Shown: positions 24,267 through 36,772, counted from the first letter of the stretch. The stretch: DNA of 64,000 nt from Zoroaster sp. YZ-2022 (GCA_029582265.1 CM055821.1:46071694-46135693); one strand, 5' to 3'. Numbers and translations: made by a program. Notes: generated by a model from the letters alone, not told the origin.

Positions 24267-25540
24267 TTAATGAAAGGAAAACATTTAGTTTTATAGTGCC
24301 TTAATAAACTTATGACAGAATTAAAATCATTAAAATGTAATTGCTGTAAAAACAAGATTCTGAAATTAGTTATTCTAAACTATTTTCTTTCCTTTATAAA
24401 ATGTCAAAAACTCACAATTTTCAGAATGGAAATTTAAGGTAAAATAATTAAAAACACGAGCAATACATGACATTTAATGTGCAAATATTCAAATACTTCT
24501 TTTATATTAAACAAAATAATAATAAATAAAAAAACTGTAATATCGTTCAGTAATCACTCAGGGGAGAAAAATATATTTCAGCTGCAGCGACCACAGAACA
24601 TAAATCCTTAAATCCACTGAAATGAGGGATTATGATATTAATATCAGAGACGTACAAGAACTATGGAATATTTTGCAGTTTTCTTTTGTTGCAATATCTG
24701 CAAGTGCCGTTAAACATAATTCATACATTGTCTAAAGGTGCATTCACACTTGTCATTGGATTATGTTAATATGATTTATGTCTGCATAAGCCATAATCCT
24801 TACTCATTCTTTACTCAAGACTAAATATTTATTAGATTACTTCATTTTATTATAGCATAAATCATGCACAGAACAGTTTTGTGAATTTCCTCTCAGTTAA
24901 AAATTAACAGCTATACAATTCAGCAGTGCCACATGAGAAACGTAATACTTCTGTCTGTTCTCTCCTGCCATTCCCTGTATGTCTGGACAGGGAGAGTGCA
25001 CACAGAAGGTAATCTTGCGCTGGCAGAAATGGGGTCAAGTGATGTCACTGGTACACTTTATAAGACACTCTGTAAGATGGGTGCCCAATAATCGCCAAGT
25101 GTGATGAACTGAAAAGATATCCCAACACCGTTTGAGCCCAGAGGCAGTGTGGCATGGCATATATATAGCAGGTGTCTCCTTGGTCCCATAGCCTAAAGGT
25201 AGCTACACTTTTAAAGGCTGTCTTTAGCCTCTTGTGCAGTCACTATGCCAATGCTACCTGAATGAGCCATGATATATGCTAATGTTCCAGGCTTAAATAA
25301 CTGCTCAAGTGCAGACTAATTTTAATATATACAAGTTCAACATGATCCAAAACTAAATGTTATATTTTCTATTTTTGAATAAATATTTTGTAATGAGGTA
25401 ATGTTTTCATTTCTATAATGGCCTATGATCTGCAACTTTGGTTAGTGGTTAGATACATGTTCAATCCTGCTTCAATCCATGTTCAACATGGCAACAAATG
25501 AATTAAATATAACCTATTCACCATAACGTTTCTATACTGT

Positions 25541-25741
25541 CGGAGAGCGTCTAAACACGCCATAGGAAACTCCGGAATATTTGTATGCATGCTCAGTTGA
25601 TGTGGCAATGAGCCGAGCGTACAGTGACATGCTCGGTAGACGTGGCCACACGCTGTGGAAGCTTCCATTAACGTGTTTGTGTGGGAAAAAGAAACCCGCA
25701 CAGGGGCCCAGAAAAACATTTTTATTCCCGACACGAACTGG
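25541..25741. mobile_element. TTAA-flanked element, CCAGTT family, truncated copy
   Basis: Starts inside the family at CGGAGAGCGTCTAAACACGC and runs to ACGAACTGG followed by TTAA. About 50 bases of the left end are missing. Confidence 0.75.
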
Positions 25742-27694
25742 TTAATGAATATTGAAACCAATACCAAGATGTAATGAAACCAATACCAAGATGTAATGAA
25801 ACCAGTACCTCCACGCAACAATGGGGTATTTTTTGTGTGCATAAAATCGCTCAAAGCAATTCTATTCCAAACAAATAATGATAACACAAAAGAAGTCAAT
25901 GTGTTTTCGTCTATTTGTTAGTGAAGGGGAAGGAACATTAGAAACCACATGGTTACACAATGACCAAATTATATTATTATCCAAAAGCTGGTCAAGATGT
26001 CAATAATTCTGAAAAATAATTACGTCATGGCTGAGGAGCGGGGGATGACACATAAGACTTGGAAAGCCCCCCCCCCCCACCTCTGATTCCTATGTCAAGG
26101 ACATGTATTTATTGATTGTGAAGTATAATAGTAACCAAGTTTATTAAACCCATGTCTTAAAGAGCAGAGGGTCACACTGCAATTAAGTACAAATTATTGC
26201 TCTCGATCACAATATCTGAATAGAAAGCTCTTTGTCATAGGGTACTGTGTACAGTGAGCAGACTTCTTCATGAGCAATGAAAAGCAAGTCTCTCTGAGTC
26301 AATGAACCCTATATACTTCGCTATGTGCCAGCTTGCGTGACTGTCTCGTCGACACGTTGAGAGACACAGACAGGCAAATGAGCAAATCTCAAGTGGTAAA
26401 AACCCAATCAATTTAGCCAATGAAGCACAAATGACTAATTTGAAAATATATAGGCCTACATGGAATAAAAATTTCTAATACAAGTAGCTGTCGTGGCCGA
26501 TGACGAGACCTGGGAAGGAATGAGATAGTGAAGGGAGGGAGGGGGGGGGGTGGAATTGTGGATGAGTATTGACTGTGGGTGCTGGGTTGTGTGTGTATAT
26601 GTATGTAATTGGGTACTTGCATTTTCACATAACAGGGGACTTTAAAACAAAAAGGAACAAGGGTTCGTAGGTTAGTGTCTTAGTTATTGGTTGTGCCCCA
26701 GTGAATATATCCAATGGTACATGCCCCTCCCGCCCCCAAAAAAATTGTATATGTATGTTTGAGTATGTATGTTTGAGTATGAATGTAATTATTCATGTGA
26801 GCAAAGATTCAAGATTGCAAACCCTCGAGCACTGTACAACTGCACAACCAAAGTGATCTCATCACAGTAACCGGCCCTGTGCTGGTGGCTGATCCATTTA
26901 AGAATAAATTTGTGTCTGAGTTTGTGCGTATTAATCCTCGCCAGCTTGCAGGGTCATGTTTGTGAAGACACTGGACGATGAAGTAAAATCTTCCCACGGC
27001 CGATGCAGCTAGATACAGGGACCCTTATGAATATTACCGGGAGGTTAATCCGGCGGGAATCTCATTAGTCCCGGGTGAATCCCATTGGCTCTCCGTAAGG
27101 AATCAAATCAAATAAATACTAAATGCCTGATTGCTGGGCTTTCTGCCATGCGCACATGAGGTGTGTGACGACATTGAGTTTGTCCTCTTACGCGGCTCTC
27201 TGAGTACATCTCCGACAGGAACATGAAAATCAATGAGAATAATATTCTGTGTCGTTGAATGGATGTCGTTGGAAGGAAGAGGGTAGCATTATCTACTTCC
27301 TCTAAAATGCTGACACATAACACGACTTGTCTTTATGAACATGCCGTCTATTTATTGATTGGGGGGGGGAAATGATTAAATTCTATTTACTCATACTCAA
27401 TGTGACGGGAGTGGAACATGGGACACATCGGCACCGTTTTTTTATTTTACGATTATGTCAACATTTGCTTATGACTCTTATGTATAGGGCTCAGACATGG
27501 ATGCAAAAACCCATAGTAACTGAGTTAATTAAAACAGTTTTTTTTTTTTTCATTGTAATTCTGTGATTCTATTGAGAGGACTGACTGGTCTCCTCATATC
27601 CCTGCAATAATAAGTGGAACTTACATTTACAACAAGTACCAGCTAGATTTGAACCATTTTCAACCAATGAACTAAAGGAGCCTAATAAATCATT

Positions 27695-28008
27695 GGGATG
27701 GTAAAACACTGGTATTCATCAAAATATAAATGATGACATTTTAATCAAACTGGTGTCAAATAGTTTTGATCAACAGGGGAAAGGAATCAGAGTGCTAGGT
27801 TTAGATTAATTAAGTGACTAAAAATAATACCCCCACATGCTGAATAAATAAGTAATTTTCAGTCACTGTGTTCATCTTAAACTTTGTAAAAAAAATAAAA
27901 AACAATCACAGATTACAGCTAGATTGATACTTACACCAGTAAGTTTTTAGCTAATAATTTATTTATTTGATAATTTGGTAAATAACCATTGTTATACCTT
28001 CCCTTTAA
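27695..28008. mobile_element. degenerate inverted-repeat element enclosing a TTTAAAGGG-family fragment
   Basis: Left GGGATGGTAAAACACTGGTA and right ACCATTGTTATACCTTCCCT are imperfect inverted copies. Inside, 27772-27890 has the GGAATCAGAGTGCTAG and TTTTCAGTCACTGTGTTCAT parts of the TTTAAAGGG family, suggesting nesting. Confidence 0.45.
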
Positions 28009-29144
28009 ATTGTACGATAATATTAAATTCTTGAGGCAAGGTCTCTACAGTATCTGGCAATAACTGCAAGCTTTGGATGGCTCTCTAGGGACCAAAGTTT
28101 AATAACAAAAATGATGATTAATAACATTTTAATCACGTAACGCGCACATATTTGTTTTAGAATGAGGCTGTAATTAGCCACACCAGCTGGGTTTGTTTTT
28201 AATTGAGTTTTGTGTGGTGAAATATTTGCCTTTATCAGGTAATGATGGAATACAATATTACAGATAACTGAACATAAAGCAAGCTACTATGACGAGTATT
28301 ACATGGATGTGTGTACCTCGGGCAATTTCAAAGAGCTACTAACTGGTTACCAGCAAATATTCCATACAAATTGTATAGATATTGGCTGGTTGCCCGCTTT
28401 ATACTGCTTAACAAAAATATTTGCTTAGCAAAATGCCCAGCTTAACAGATCTGTGAAATTGCCAAAGACCTCGGCACCTATTTTATGATGTAGTCCTCAA
28501 CTGACTCTCAGTTTATTGACAACAATTTTGCATGTAAAAAGTTGAAATATTTGTCGTTTCAGCCAATCAGAAACTTACATTTGGATGACAAACATCTCTG
28601 AATATTAAAAAGGTAGTTTGTGTAATATTTCTAATGAGTTGTAATAGTGAACACCAGTGGTTTGACAACTCATTGCTTTGATCAATATATTGATCATTTT
28701 TATTTATGCAAAATAGTAGTTTCGAACCTAGCAGGTTCTTTCTCAAATATAAAGGTTTTAAATGTAAGGTTTCTGGTCATCGGTCAGCTTCAAAATCGGT
28801 GTGGTGATGCTTTTTTTTTTTTTTCTTTTTTTTTTGGGGGGTAATCTTTTTTTTTCCCCAACAGAAAAATACGTGATACAGGCATACATGGCGACCAAAT
28901 TTCCCATATACAAAGTATGGTGGATAAGAGAGGCCTCACAAATCAGGGAAATGTTCATACCCCTATGTGAACAAGTCATTTAAAACACAGCATGGCAGAA
29001 TTCCAATCGATCCAGCAATTTTGGCTGCAATTGGACATCGTTTCACAGCAAAAAAAATAAAATTAAAAAAATTAAAAAATTAAAAATGCCAACGCGCAGG
29101 TCTGAGGCGACGCCCACAGAGATCAGAAGCCGGAGACTTTGGTT

Positions 29145-30005
29145 GGGCCTAAGGCCAATAACTACTATTTTGCATTTATACTACAGGTCCTTTAGGTTGG
29201 TAAACAATATATATATATATATTTTTATTTTATTTTATTATTATTTTTTTTAAATTTCTTTTAAAAATTGTGATCAGTATGATTTTACATCAAATATGTC
29301 CCAAAATTAATTCATGGTGGTCTCATAATAAATTCATTTGGGCACTAGATAACAGTTCAATCAAGCTTCCGACAGTAAGTTTATGAACTCTCATTTTAAG
29401 GTATTTTTGTTTGCCTTTCTGAAATATGCAATGTTCCGATTAAAACAACATTTTGCACTTCTTCTCAGTGTTCATTTCACACCTGACTAACTTGTGCTCA
29501 CTCTTGTGTTTATGTACGTTTGTATATCATCCATTTTGCCTTTGAGAAAGAACCTGCTAGGTTGGAAACGTAAGGCCAATAACCATTATTTTGCATTTAT
29601 ACTATAGGTCCTTTAGGTTAGTAAGCAGTTTGCAACAGCTAATTCTCTATTTGTTTCATACATTCTCTGTTGCAGTATCCCCCAGTGGTGATCCTCCTTA
29701 CCTTCCATGTATTTTGTGTCTGTTTTGTCTTGTTATTTGTTACATTTGCCCTCCTCCCATCCCATATTTTTGCCTTTGTGAAAGAATCTGCCAGGTTCGA
29801 AACGTAAGGCCAATAACTACTGTTTTGCATTTATACTACAGGTCCTTTAGGTCGGCAAGCGGTTTGCAACAGCTAATTCTCTTTGCAACAGCTAATTGAG
29901 TTGCAACCGCTAGTTCTTTTCAGAACTAATTACTACTCAAGAGAATTGTTACATGGTGTCACCGCAAACAGTCTTTTACCTATCCGTTTTTTCACCATTC
30001 AAAGC
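29145..30005. mobile_element. nest of a second Penelope-type terminal family
   Basis: The block GGCCAATAACTACTATTTTG, CATTTATACTACAGGTCCTT occurs three times (29149-29206, 29573-29632, 29806-29865). Two copies follow a hairpin module (29538-29576, 29772-29810). 29900-29985 carries the first family's CTTTTCAGAACTAATTACTA and CATGGTGTCACCGCAAACAG. A reverse module lies at 28719-28747. Confidence 0.6.
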
Positions 30006-30613
30006 TACCAACCTTACTTAGCTAATTCTCTATTTAAACATTCTATGGTAGAAATTGCCTGTAAAATACTGAAAAGATTGGGTGATACACCAGAATTCAA
30101 TGTCAATACCCGGGCATACCACACATGTGCCAGGATGTTTTTCTGTATCAATGTGATGTTTTCAAGTGTGTAAATGCTCAAGACGCTTTAAGTTTCATTA
30201 TGAATCTAACAAACATTGGCATTTCTGGTGAGATGCACACCGTACAAGTGATACACAGGATGTGGAGGAACTTAGCATTTTTTTCTTCTTTACGGACAAT
30301 CTAGAGTTGGTTACTAGGTCAGGCATAGTGCAGAGTGTGTCATGTCACACGATCTGTGTTTGCAGTGAAATTCATGTCAGCTACCACTCCTATCACTGGA
30401 TCATTTACCTCCTCCGTAATTCATTCAAGATGCGAAGAATAAAGATTATGGCAATCAGTTAGGATTGAAGGTACTTCAATATGTCATATATGTTACTTTG
30501 TGATATTCATTTCTTAAGATTTGTACGTTTGTGTGATTGTTTATGTATTTGTTTGTTAATCTTCTTTAAACCTTACATAATAATAATAATACTATATGAT
30601 TCTTATAAAGCGC

Positions 30614-31066
30614 ATATGACATAAAACACAATAAAGGAGGCCACTTTGCATCCCTCACGTTAGCAGTTTTTCCAATGGTTGTTATTTATTTTTAAGTACC
30701 TGAAACCGACCAAAAAGTGTTTCAACATGTGAATGGACATGCAGGCTTATACTAGAACTAATTTAAGTTGATTTATTTTATTTTTTTATTTTTTAATTTA
30801 TTTTTTCACCCTCAAATTTCCATAAAAATTGGATGGAAAAAGTTACCTCATTTTTCCGTCCATTTGTTGATGGAAATTTTAGGGTAATTAAAAAAATAAT
30901 AGTAATAATCAACTCAAATTATCTTTAGGATAAGCATGCATGTCTATTCAAATGTTGAAAGTCTTTTTGGGTGGTTTCAGATATTTAAAAAAAATTTACA
31001 ACCATTAGAACAACTGCTAACGTGACGGTAGGAAAGTGGCCCCCTTTATTGTGTTTTATGTCATAT
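30614..31066. mobile_element. long inverted-repeat (foldback) element
   Basis: ATATGACATAAAACACAATA at the left is inverted at the right (TATTGTGTTTTATGTCATAT). Similarity continues inward through GGCCACTTT, CGTTAGCAGTT, GGTTGT and GGTTTCAG to a central AT-rich loop around 30830, so almost the whole 453 bases can fold. Confidence 0.75.
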
Positions 31067-31130
31067 ATCCTAGCGACTAGATCAAGGCCCTGTACAAAGT
31101 GAGAAGAAAATTCTAAATAGATTTAAACAA

Positions 31131-31713
31131 TTGAATACCTGAATATGAGAAGGGCCCAAGTCCATATTTTGGCCAAAATGAGTTACACCCGGGAAAATAT
31201 TGCTATACCATAGGGCTACCTTGTGTGTGAAAGATAGGCCCAAATCCACACTCTAAGTATTACTATTGAGTGCATGTAACCAGTTTTTGACTATGAATGA
31301 AAAAAAAATCCGCCCGCCCGCCCCTGCCCCAGAAAAGTTGTGGAGGACAACCAACATTTTATTTTTTTTTGGCCTAAGTGTCAAATTATTGTATTTGTGT
31401 TTCCTTTCAGTAAAAAAGCCACTGTAGATTGTTTATTTTAATTTGAAACAAATAAAATGTGCTACATGCACAACAAACTGATGTTTTTCTATGGTGTGAT
31501 TATGAGAAGGGCCCAAGTCCAACGTACTAAGTGACCCCTTGCGTTACGACCGAAATGTGTATCATCATGCAGTATACCCTTTTACATTCACATATACATA
31601 AATAAGTTGCCATATAAACCAAAAGACCATATCTTAAGAAATATATATTTTTTTAATTTTCTCAAAATAACATCTTGTGGAGTTCAGGGCCCTTCTCATA
31701 TTCAGGTATTCAA
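31131..31713. mobile_element. inverted-repeat element, GAATACCTGAATATGAG type
   Basis: The ends TTGAATACCTGAATATGAGA and AGAAGGGCCC are perfectly inverted at the right. 583 bases, with an internal copy of ATTATGAGAAGGGCCCAAGT near 31500. No coding. Confidence 0.75.
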
Positions 31714-31724
31714 TTCAGTCTTAA

Positions 31725-31980
31725 CCAGTTTGCGTCGGAGGCCGTGTATATACGCAAAATTTTTTGGGACAGCGGATCGGAGAGCGTCTAAACACGCCAC
31801 AGGATTCTCGGGAATATTTGTATAGATTCCCGGTCAACGTGGCAACGAGCCATAAGCATACGGTGGAAGACGCGGTCTCCCTGGTCACGCTCTGGTGAGC
31901 ACCATTGGTCGTATTTGTGCGGTAAAAATAAACCCGCCACGGGGGTTCGGAAAAACTTTTTTATTCCCGGTGTGAACTGG
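31725..31980. mobile_element. TTAA-flanked element, CCAGTT family, intact ends
   Basis: CCAGTTTGCGTCGG at the left, TGTGAACTGG at the right, with TTAA exactly on both sides (31721-31724 and 31981-31984). 256 bases, no coding. Confidence 0.85.
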
Positions 31981-32285
31981 TTAAGCAGTTTCTTGAAGAT
32001 TGAGATTGAAGTGGATTGGCAGATTTGCATGGGGAGGTTGTTCCATAGTCAGGGACATGTTTTTTTTTATCATGTCTTCTTTGAAGGATTATAGAAAACT
32101 TACTTAATATGAAGTTGGTGATGGTACTAAACTTCCTGAGAAGATATTTCATCTTACATGCATTCACTTCTGAGAAAATATACAATTAAAAAGTATTACA
32201 GATATAAACAAAAACTCATGGCTGTGATGCATTTCCACATTAGAATAAATGCACAAAATCTTAAAGCTTTTTCACTATTTTCTCA

Positions 32286-32884
32286 TTAACCCTAACCTTC
32301 CCAAATCCTCTTTGCTAAAGTGAAGGATTTTGGAGGATTGAGGTTATTAGGCATACTTGCCTTTCCATGGTACATGTACATCCATGTTTGTTGTAGTGAT
32401 TGCAAGGTCAGTGCTTGGGTCAGTGGACACTGTTTATTGCTCCATGCATGCAGGGAGGGTCCCTGGCCATGTACATGTATCACAGATTACATGTCATGTG
32501 CTTGCTTTACTACTGAAGGATTTTGGAGGATTCAGGTTATGTGTAAGCAAATGGGTCTAGGGAGTTAGGAAGGATTCAGGTTATGTGTAAGCAAATGGGT
32601 CTAGGGAGTTAGGAAGGATTCAGGTTATGTGTAAGCAAATGGGTCTAGGGAGTTAGGAAGGATTCAGGTTATGTGTAAGCAAATGGGCCTAGGGAGTTAG
32701 GAAGGATTCAGGTTATGTGTAAGCAAGTGGGCCTAGGGAGTTAGGAAGGATTCAGGTTATGTGTAAGCAAATGGGCCTAGGGAGTTAGGAAGGATTCAGG
32801 TTATGTGTAAGCAAATGGGCCTAGGGAGTTAGGAAGGATTCAGGTTATGTGTAAGCAAATGGGTCTAGGGAGTTAGGGTTTTAA
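32286..32884 (+). mobile_element. TTAA element of CCCTAAC family with 44-bp array, copy A
   Basis: TTAACCCTAACCTTCCCAAA opens it. A unique body follows (CATGGTACATGTACATCCAT, TGTTTATTGCTCCATGCATG), then eight 44-bp units and GAGTTAGGGTTTTAA at the end. Open frames across the body recur in the other copies only because the sequence is repeated. Confidence 0.85.
32528..32876 (+). repeat. 44-bp minisatellite, 8 units
   Basis: The unit contains GGATTCAGGTTATGTGTAAG, then CAAATGGGTCTAGGGAGTTA and GGAA. Units start at about 32528, 32572, 32616, 32660, 32704, 32748, 32792 and 32836, all exactly 44 apart. The variants are GGGTCTAG versus GGGCCTAG. Confidence 0.95.
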
Positions 32885-33059
32885 TGATACAATCAAATAA
32901 GCTTAAATTTTCGCAAGTTAATCTCTCTTGATTCTTAAAAAAATGTGGACACATGGGTCTTGGAACAGTATTAGTGCTGGAGAAAATGAAATAAGAATCA
33001 AATTCAAAATTTAAGAATGAATTGTACATGAGGGAGAGTAATTGTAGAGTCTAATCAAT

Positions 33060-33275
33060 ATAAACTAATGGACTCCACTGTTGGATATTTCAAAACCTCT
33101 TTCAAATCTTTGGAATAAAACAAAGCTATCGTTATTAGTATCCACGTCTATGGAATCATGTGAAATCATGGGCTTCTCTTATCCAATTTAAGAAAAACCT
33201 AAAAACTCATCTTTTTAATGAAGTATTTATATAATGTTGTTATTCTGTTTTTTCTGCTGTATCCTTGTATTTTTT
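33060..33275 (+). mobile_element. LINE C-terminal and 3' UTR fragment, split by an LTR element
   Basis: Degenerate coding includes PRLWNH and QFKKNLKTHLFNEVFI followed by a stop near 33233, the same terminal motif as the LINE at 37759-38271. The 3' UTR is interrupted at 33275 by the LTR element and resumes at 36077, ending with GCGCCATGAGCACTTTTGGG, a GTGGATTTGTGCAC segment and (ATT)n near 36175. Confidence 0.65.
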
Positions 33276-33664
33276 TGTAGTGATATGGAGTTATAACATA
33301 AATTAATCAGATAATTATTGTTTTAAAATGATTTCCTTGCTTTACGCGCGAGCTGCATGCGTGCGAGCTGCATGCGTATGCGTGAGTTGATCTTTCTAAG
33401 AAAATAATATTTTGTTCTAGAATGAAAATAATAATAAGTAAAGAGGTTAAATATGTTTGCTGATGGAATAAGAAGGGAGTCGGAGATTGATCGGGATAAA
33501 GAGAGGAACTGATGAGCTTGCATCAGTGACTAATAAAATAAGTGATCGTCAACTAACGTTAGTAATCCTGTCTCATTGTGTGTTTATTCAATCTTTGGCT
33601 CAATCGATGAACCCCGCACTTCGCACGAAGTCATTTACAATCACTCGTACGAGGGAACTTTACA
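33276..33664 (+). repeat. left LTR
   Basis: 389 bases, TG...CA ends, nearly identical to the right LTR. The differences include short insertions in the GC-rich GCGAGCTGCATGCGTGCG stretch and a TAAT duplication near the start, which make the right copy longer. Confidence 0.85.
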
Positions 33665-34336
33665 AATGGTAACACGGATGGGGTGCACTTTTCTTCTTCT
33701 TCTTCTACTGCTTCTTTCTGACGAGGGGACTGACCGTTGAATCTGGAGCCGATTCCAATCCGACTCAAGGAGAATCATCATCCACAACTAGTCCGAAACG
33801 CTATCGACCAAACTTTGCCGCCGTCGTCCCGGACTACGGAGCTGTAAAGTCGGCTAAAGACGCGACGGTCTGCATGAAGGGGGAACGAGCTGTAAAGTCG
33901 GTGAACGACTCAACGCATCGACGCTCAACGCACATTACGTTACACAACGAACACGAACTAAAACCAAAACAGAACGAAAGGTCGGCTCAACTCCTCACGA
34001 ATCGACCTCATCGTAGACTAGACTCGACTGCAGACAACGGTGTGGAAATGAAAGTGAGAAGAAGATAAAACCAAAACAGAAAAAGAGACGACCCAGGCCA
34101 AGGAACAAGACGCAAGACTACCGTACTGGTATTTATTTGTTTCAATCACATTAACACATGTATAAATGTAGCCAGTGCTGTATTATTGTCGGAAGTTCAT
34201 ACTCATGATTTTAAATTTAATTACTAGTACTAGTTAGTTCAATAGTTGTAGTTAGTTGTACTGTATTTGTACGGTAACGTATATGTAGGTAGTGAAAGTA
34301 TTGCACATATTATTACTTAGGCCTACTACTAATACT

Positions 34337-34699
34337 ATGGCAGAAGGGGATCAAAACGGGGAAGCCCTGGGTCAGGAAGTTAATGTAGTCACACAGTTGG
34401 TGGAAGGGTTGGTGAAAGCTTTTGATGGATGTAGGGTCGTGCCTCAGACCATAGCTAGGCCGGGCAGGTACTCTGCGAGATCAGGGGATGTGAACATAAA
34501 GAAATGGTTAAGGGAATTTCTTAACTACTGTGATCAATGTCACATTCCTGAAGAGGGTAGAGCAGGGTTATTGTGTTCACTGTTTGCAGGGCCTGCTCTT
34601 GAAAAAATACTATGCCATTCGGTAGAGGTAGGCCTACGGGGTAATTTGGAAACTTTAAAGGATATTGCTGTACATTGGAGCAGAGGATCCAAGTCGTAA
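34337..34699 (+). pseudogene. gag-like fragment of the LTR element
   Basis: A 120-codon frame from the Met at 34337. It contains DVNIKKWLREFLNYCDQC and a GLLCSLFAGPALEKIL segment, the arrangement of a retrotransposon capsid N-terminal region (W..F...C...P...A..L...L.G.A). It ends early at 34699. No zinc knuckle follows, so the rest of gag is lost to the internal deletion. Confidence 0.6.
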
Positions 34700-35074
34700 A
34701 GTAGTTTCACACCAGTCTATTTAGGATAGAAAGATCTTGGAATAGATTTAATTAATATTCTCCAGTCATAACGTTAGAAGTGGATAATGTAGGACGATAG
34801 GAGCCTAATATCACTTGTGGATTTTTGAGGAGTGGATATTGTTGTTAGCTTGCAAAAGCGCAGTATCACTTCGTTATTTTTAGAGCCCATGGAAAGTAAA
34901 TATTGTAGGTTGAAGCCCGGTATCACTTGTTTATTATTCTTATTGTGGATTTACAGGCGAAGGGCCTGGCATTAATTAAGGTTTATTAAGGTTTATACGA
35001 GACTGGATTATATTAGTAGAAGTGTAAATTATTTCTCTGACAGCATTAATTGAAATATTTATCGAGAGCAGATA

Positions 35075-35272
35075 GAGTTAAATCCGCCAGTTGGAAATAC
35101 CTGGAATACAGAGGACTCTGAATTATTAGATGAGGAAGAAGAATTTATGTTACGGTTAAGACCTTGTCCAAGACACAGGAGTTTGTCAAAAAGGACAGTT
35201 AGAAGGTCAACTAGGCCGAATTTTGGTCAACACAGTAACCCGTTCCATTTACCACGCTCTGTAATGTTGTAG
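35075..35272 (+). pseudogene. pol C-terminal remnant of the LTR element
   Basis: A 65-codon stretch ends at TAG. It begins in an acidic segment (TEDSELLDEEEEF) and finishes with RRSTRPNFGQHSNPF and LPRS. This acidic stretch then RRSTR pattern is typical of the tail downstream of integrase in Ty3-like elements. The enzymatic domains are absent. Confidence 0.5.
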
Positions 35273-35671
35273 TGCTTGTATCGATATATATAATGAAAAT
35301 AAACGTAAGTAGAATACAATTGATACTTCTATGAATTCAAACAGAATTCAAACAGAATTCAAACAGAATTCAAACAGAATGTTGTTGTGTTTAAAAACGT
35401 AAGTAGAACACAATTGATACTTCTATTATCTGCAGGGGCAGATAAGGTTTTAAAATGTGGGAGAGGTGCAGGACCCATGTAACATTCAAACAGAATTGTA
35501 AATACAACTGCTGCATTAAGCTGAATCGTTTTATTTTTGTTTGAAATAGCTGTAATTCTTAATTAAATACAAAATGGAATTATACAGTTTTTTGAATTTG
35601 AAATTACCATCTAAAGTAAATGAACTTTTTCTTATCTGCAGGGGCAGATAAGGTTTAAAATGTGGGAGAGT

Positions 35672-36076
35672 TGTAGTGATATGGAGTTATAACATAAATT
35701 AATCAGATAATTAATTATTGTTTTAAAATGATTTCCTTGCTTTACGCGTGAGCTGCATGCGTGCGCGAGCTGCATGCGTGCGCGAGCGTATGCGTGAGTT
35801 GATCTTTCTAAGAAAATAATATTTTGTTCTAGAATGAAAATAATAATAAGTAAAGAGGTTAAATATGTTTGCTGATGGAATAAGAAGGGAGTCGGAGATT
35901 GATCGGGATAAAGAGAGGAACTGATGAGTTTGCATCAGTGACTAATAAAATAAGTGATCGTCAACTAACGTTAGTAATCCTGTCTCATTGTGTGTTTATT
36001 CAATCTTTGGCTCAATCGATGAACCCCATACTTCGCACGAAGTCATTTACAATCACTCGTACGAGGGAACTTTACA
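35672..36076 (+). repeat. right LTR
   Basis: 405 bases. The same start and end as the left LTR, preceded by the purine tract. The region before it contains two copies of GCAGGGGCAGATAAGGTTT followed by the purine tract (near 35433 and 35637). Confidence 0.85.
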
Positions 36077-36180
36077 TTTGTATTTAAGTTATCTTGTTCT
36101 TCTCATGTATTAGCGCCATGAGCACTTTTGGGTGGATTTGTGCACTTTATAAATCTTCATTATTATTATTATTATTTATC
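36077..36180 (+). mobile_element. LINE 3' tail, downstream part of the split copy
   Basis: This holds the tail motif of the LINE/SINE-A group (GCGCCATGAGCAC, GGTGGATTTGTGCAC, TTTATAAATCTTC) and (ATT)n. It directly follows the right LTR and completes the LINE fragment at 33060-33275. Confidence 0.65.
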
Positions 36181-36772
36181 CATGTTAGTCTCAGCAAAGA
36201 ATCCTGCTCTATTCATTATGTGTTTTACGATGCCAAATAGTGGTTATGTCATATGTACATTGTAGGTCACTAGTTTGATCGCGAACTCTTAATAAGCGAG
36301 TCACTAGACCAAAGTACACACACATATGCACTATACAGTCTGGTTTGTATCCTTCGGGAAGCAGAACCATCTGCAATAATACTTCTCAATTAGCTGGCTA
36401 TGTCTAGCCGCTACTGTTATGTGGTTTTTTACATTAGCAGACCTTATTCCCAACTAATTATGTAGCTTACTGTGAAGGCATTCGAGATGTCTTTGTGCTG
36501 TGTGGTTATGCATGTTACAATCAGGTTGCCAGCTTCCATATATGCAATAACTATAGCATTCAAATGCAATAATTCTGTTATGAATTCCAACTGTCATTAA
36601 CAGGAAGTATAGCGTATACTGGAAGAGGAGCATGCTTATAAACATAAATTCAATTTTCCCAAACAAGAACGGTCGTTGAGAACATCCCAAAATGTTCAAG
36701 AGCAAATACTGGAACAAAAATCATTGTCAAGTACTTTTATAATTATATACCATGCTGAGGTAGCCATTAAAA

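Larger units (their letters stand above)
24271..30613. other. upstream RGS region or flank, no exon recognised
   Basis: Outside the repeat entries, this holds AT-rich sequence, C-runs (26071-26080) and a G-run (27361-27368). The 26800-27350 segment is more complex, with TAATCC and ATTAGTC words, and might be regulatory. DEP-domain exons of the RGS gene were looked for on the minus strand and not found. Confidence 0.4.
33276..36076 (+). mobile_element. LTR retrotransposon, internally deleted (Ty3-like)
   Basis: Two direct LTRs, 33276-33664 and 35672-36076, both begin TGTAGTGATATGGAG and end GAACTTTACA. An 18-type primer site TGGTAACACGGATGGGG starts two bases after the left LTR, and a purine tract (GTGGGAGAG) precedes the right LTR. 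The interior is only about 2 kb. It has a gag-like frame (34337-34699) and a fragment resembling the C-terminus of pol (35075-35272), with protease, RT, RNase H and integrase missing. No clean target duplication is visible. It sits in a LINE 3' UTR. Confidence 0.85.

Noticed and set aside
24180..24270. TTAGGGTTAA / TTAACCCTAA words suggesting interstitial telomere repeats
   Set aside because: Each occurs once per end, inverted, as the terminal repeat of TTAA-flanked elements; no tandem TTAGGG array exists.
28006..28092. Minus-strand 87-base open segment in the expected position of an upstream RGS exon
   Set aside because: Phases fit, but the supposed donor lies in TTTAAAGGGAAGGTATAACA, the terminal repeat of an inverted-repeat element, and the peptide does not resemble R7 linker or GGL sequence.
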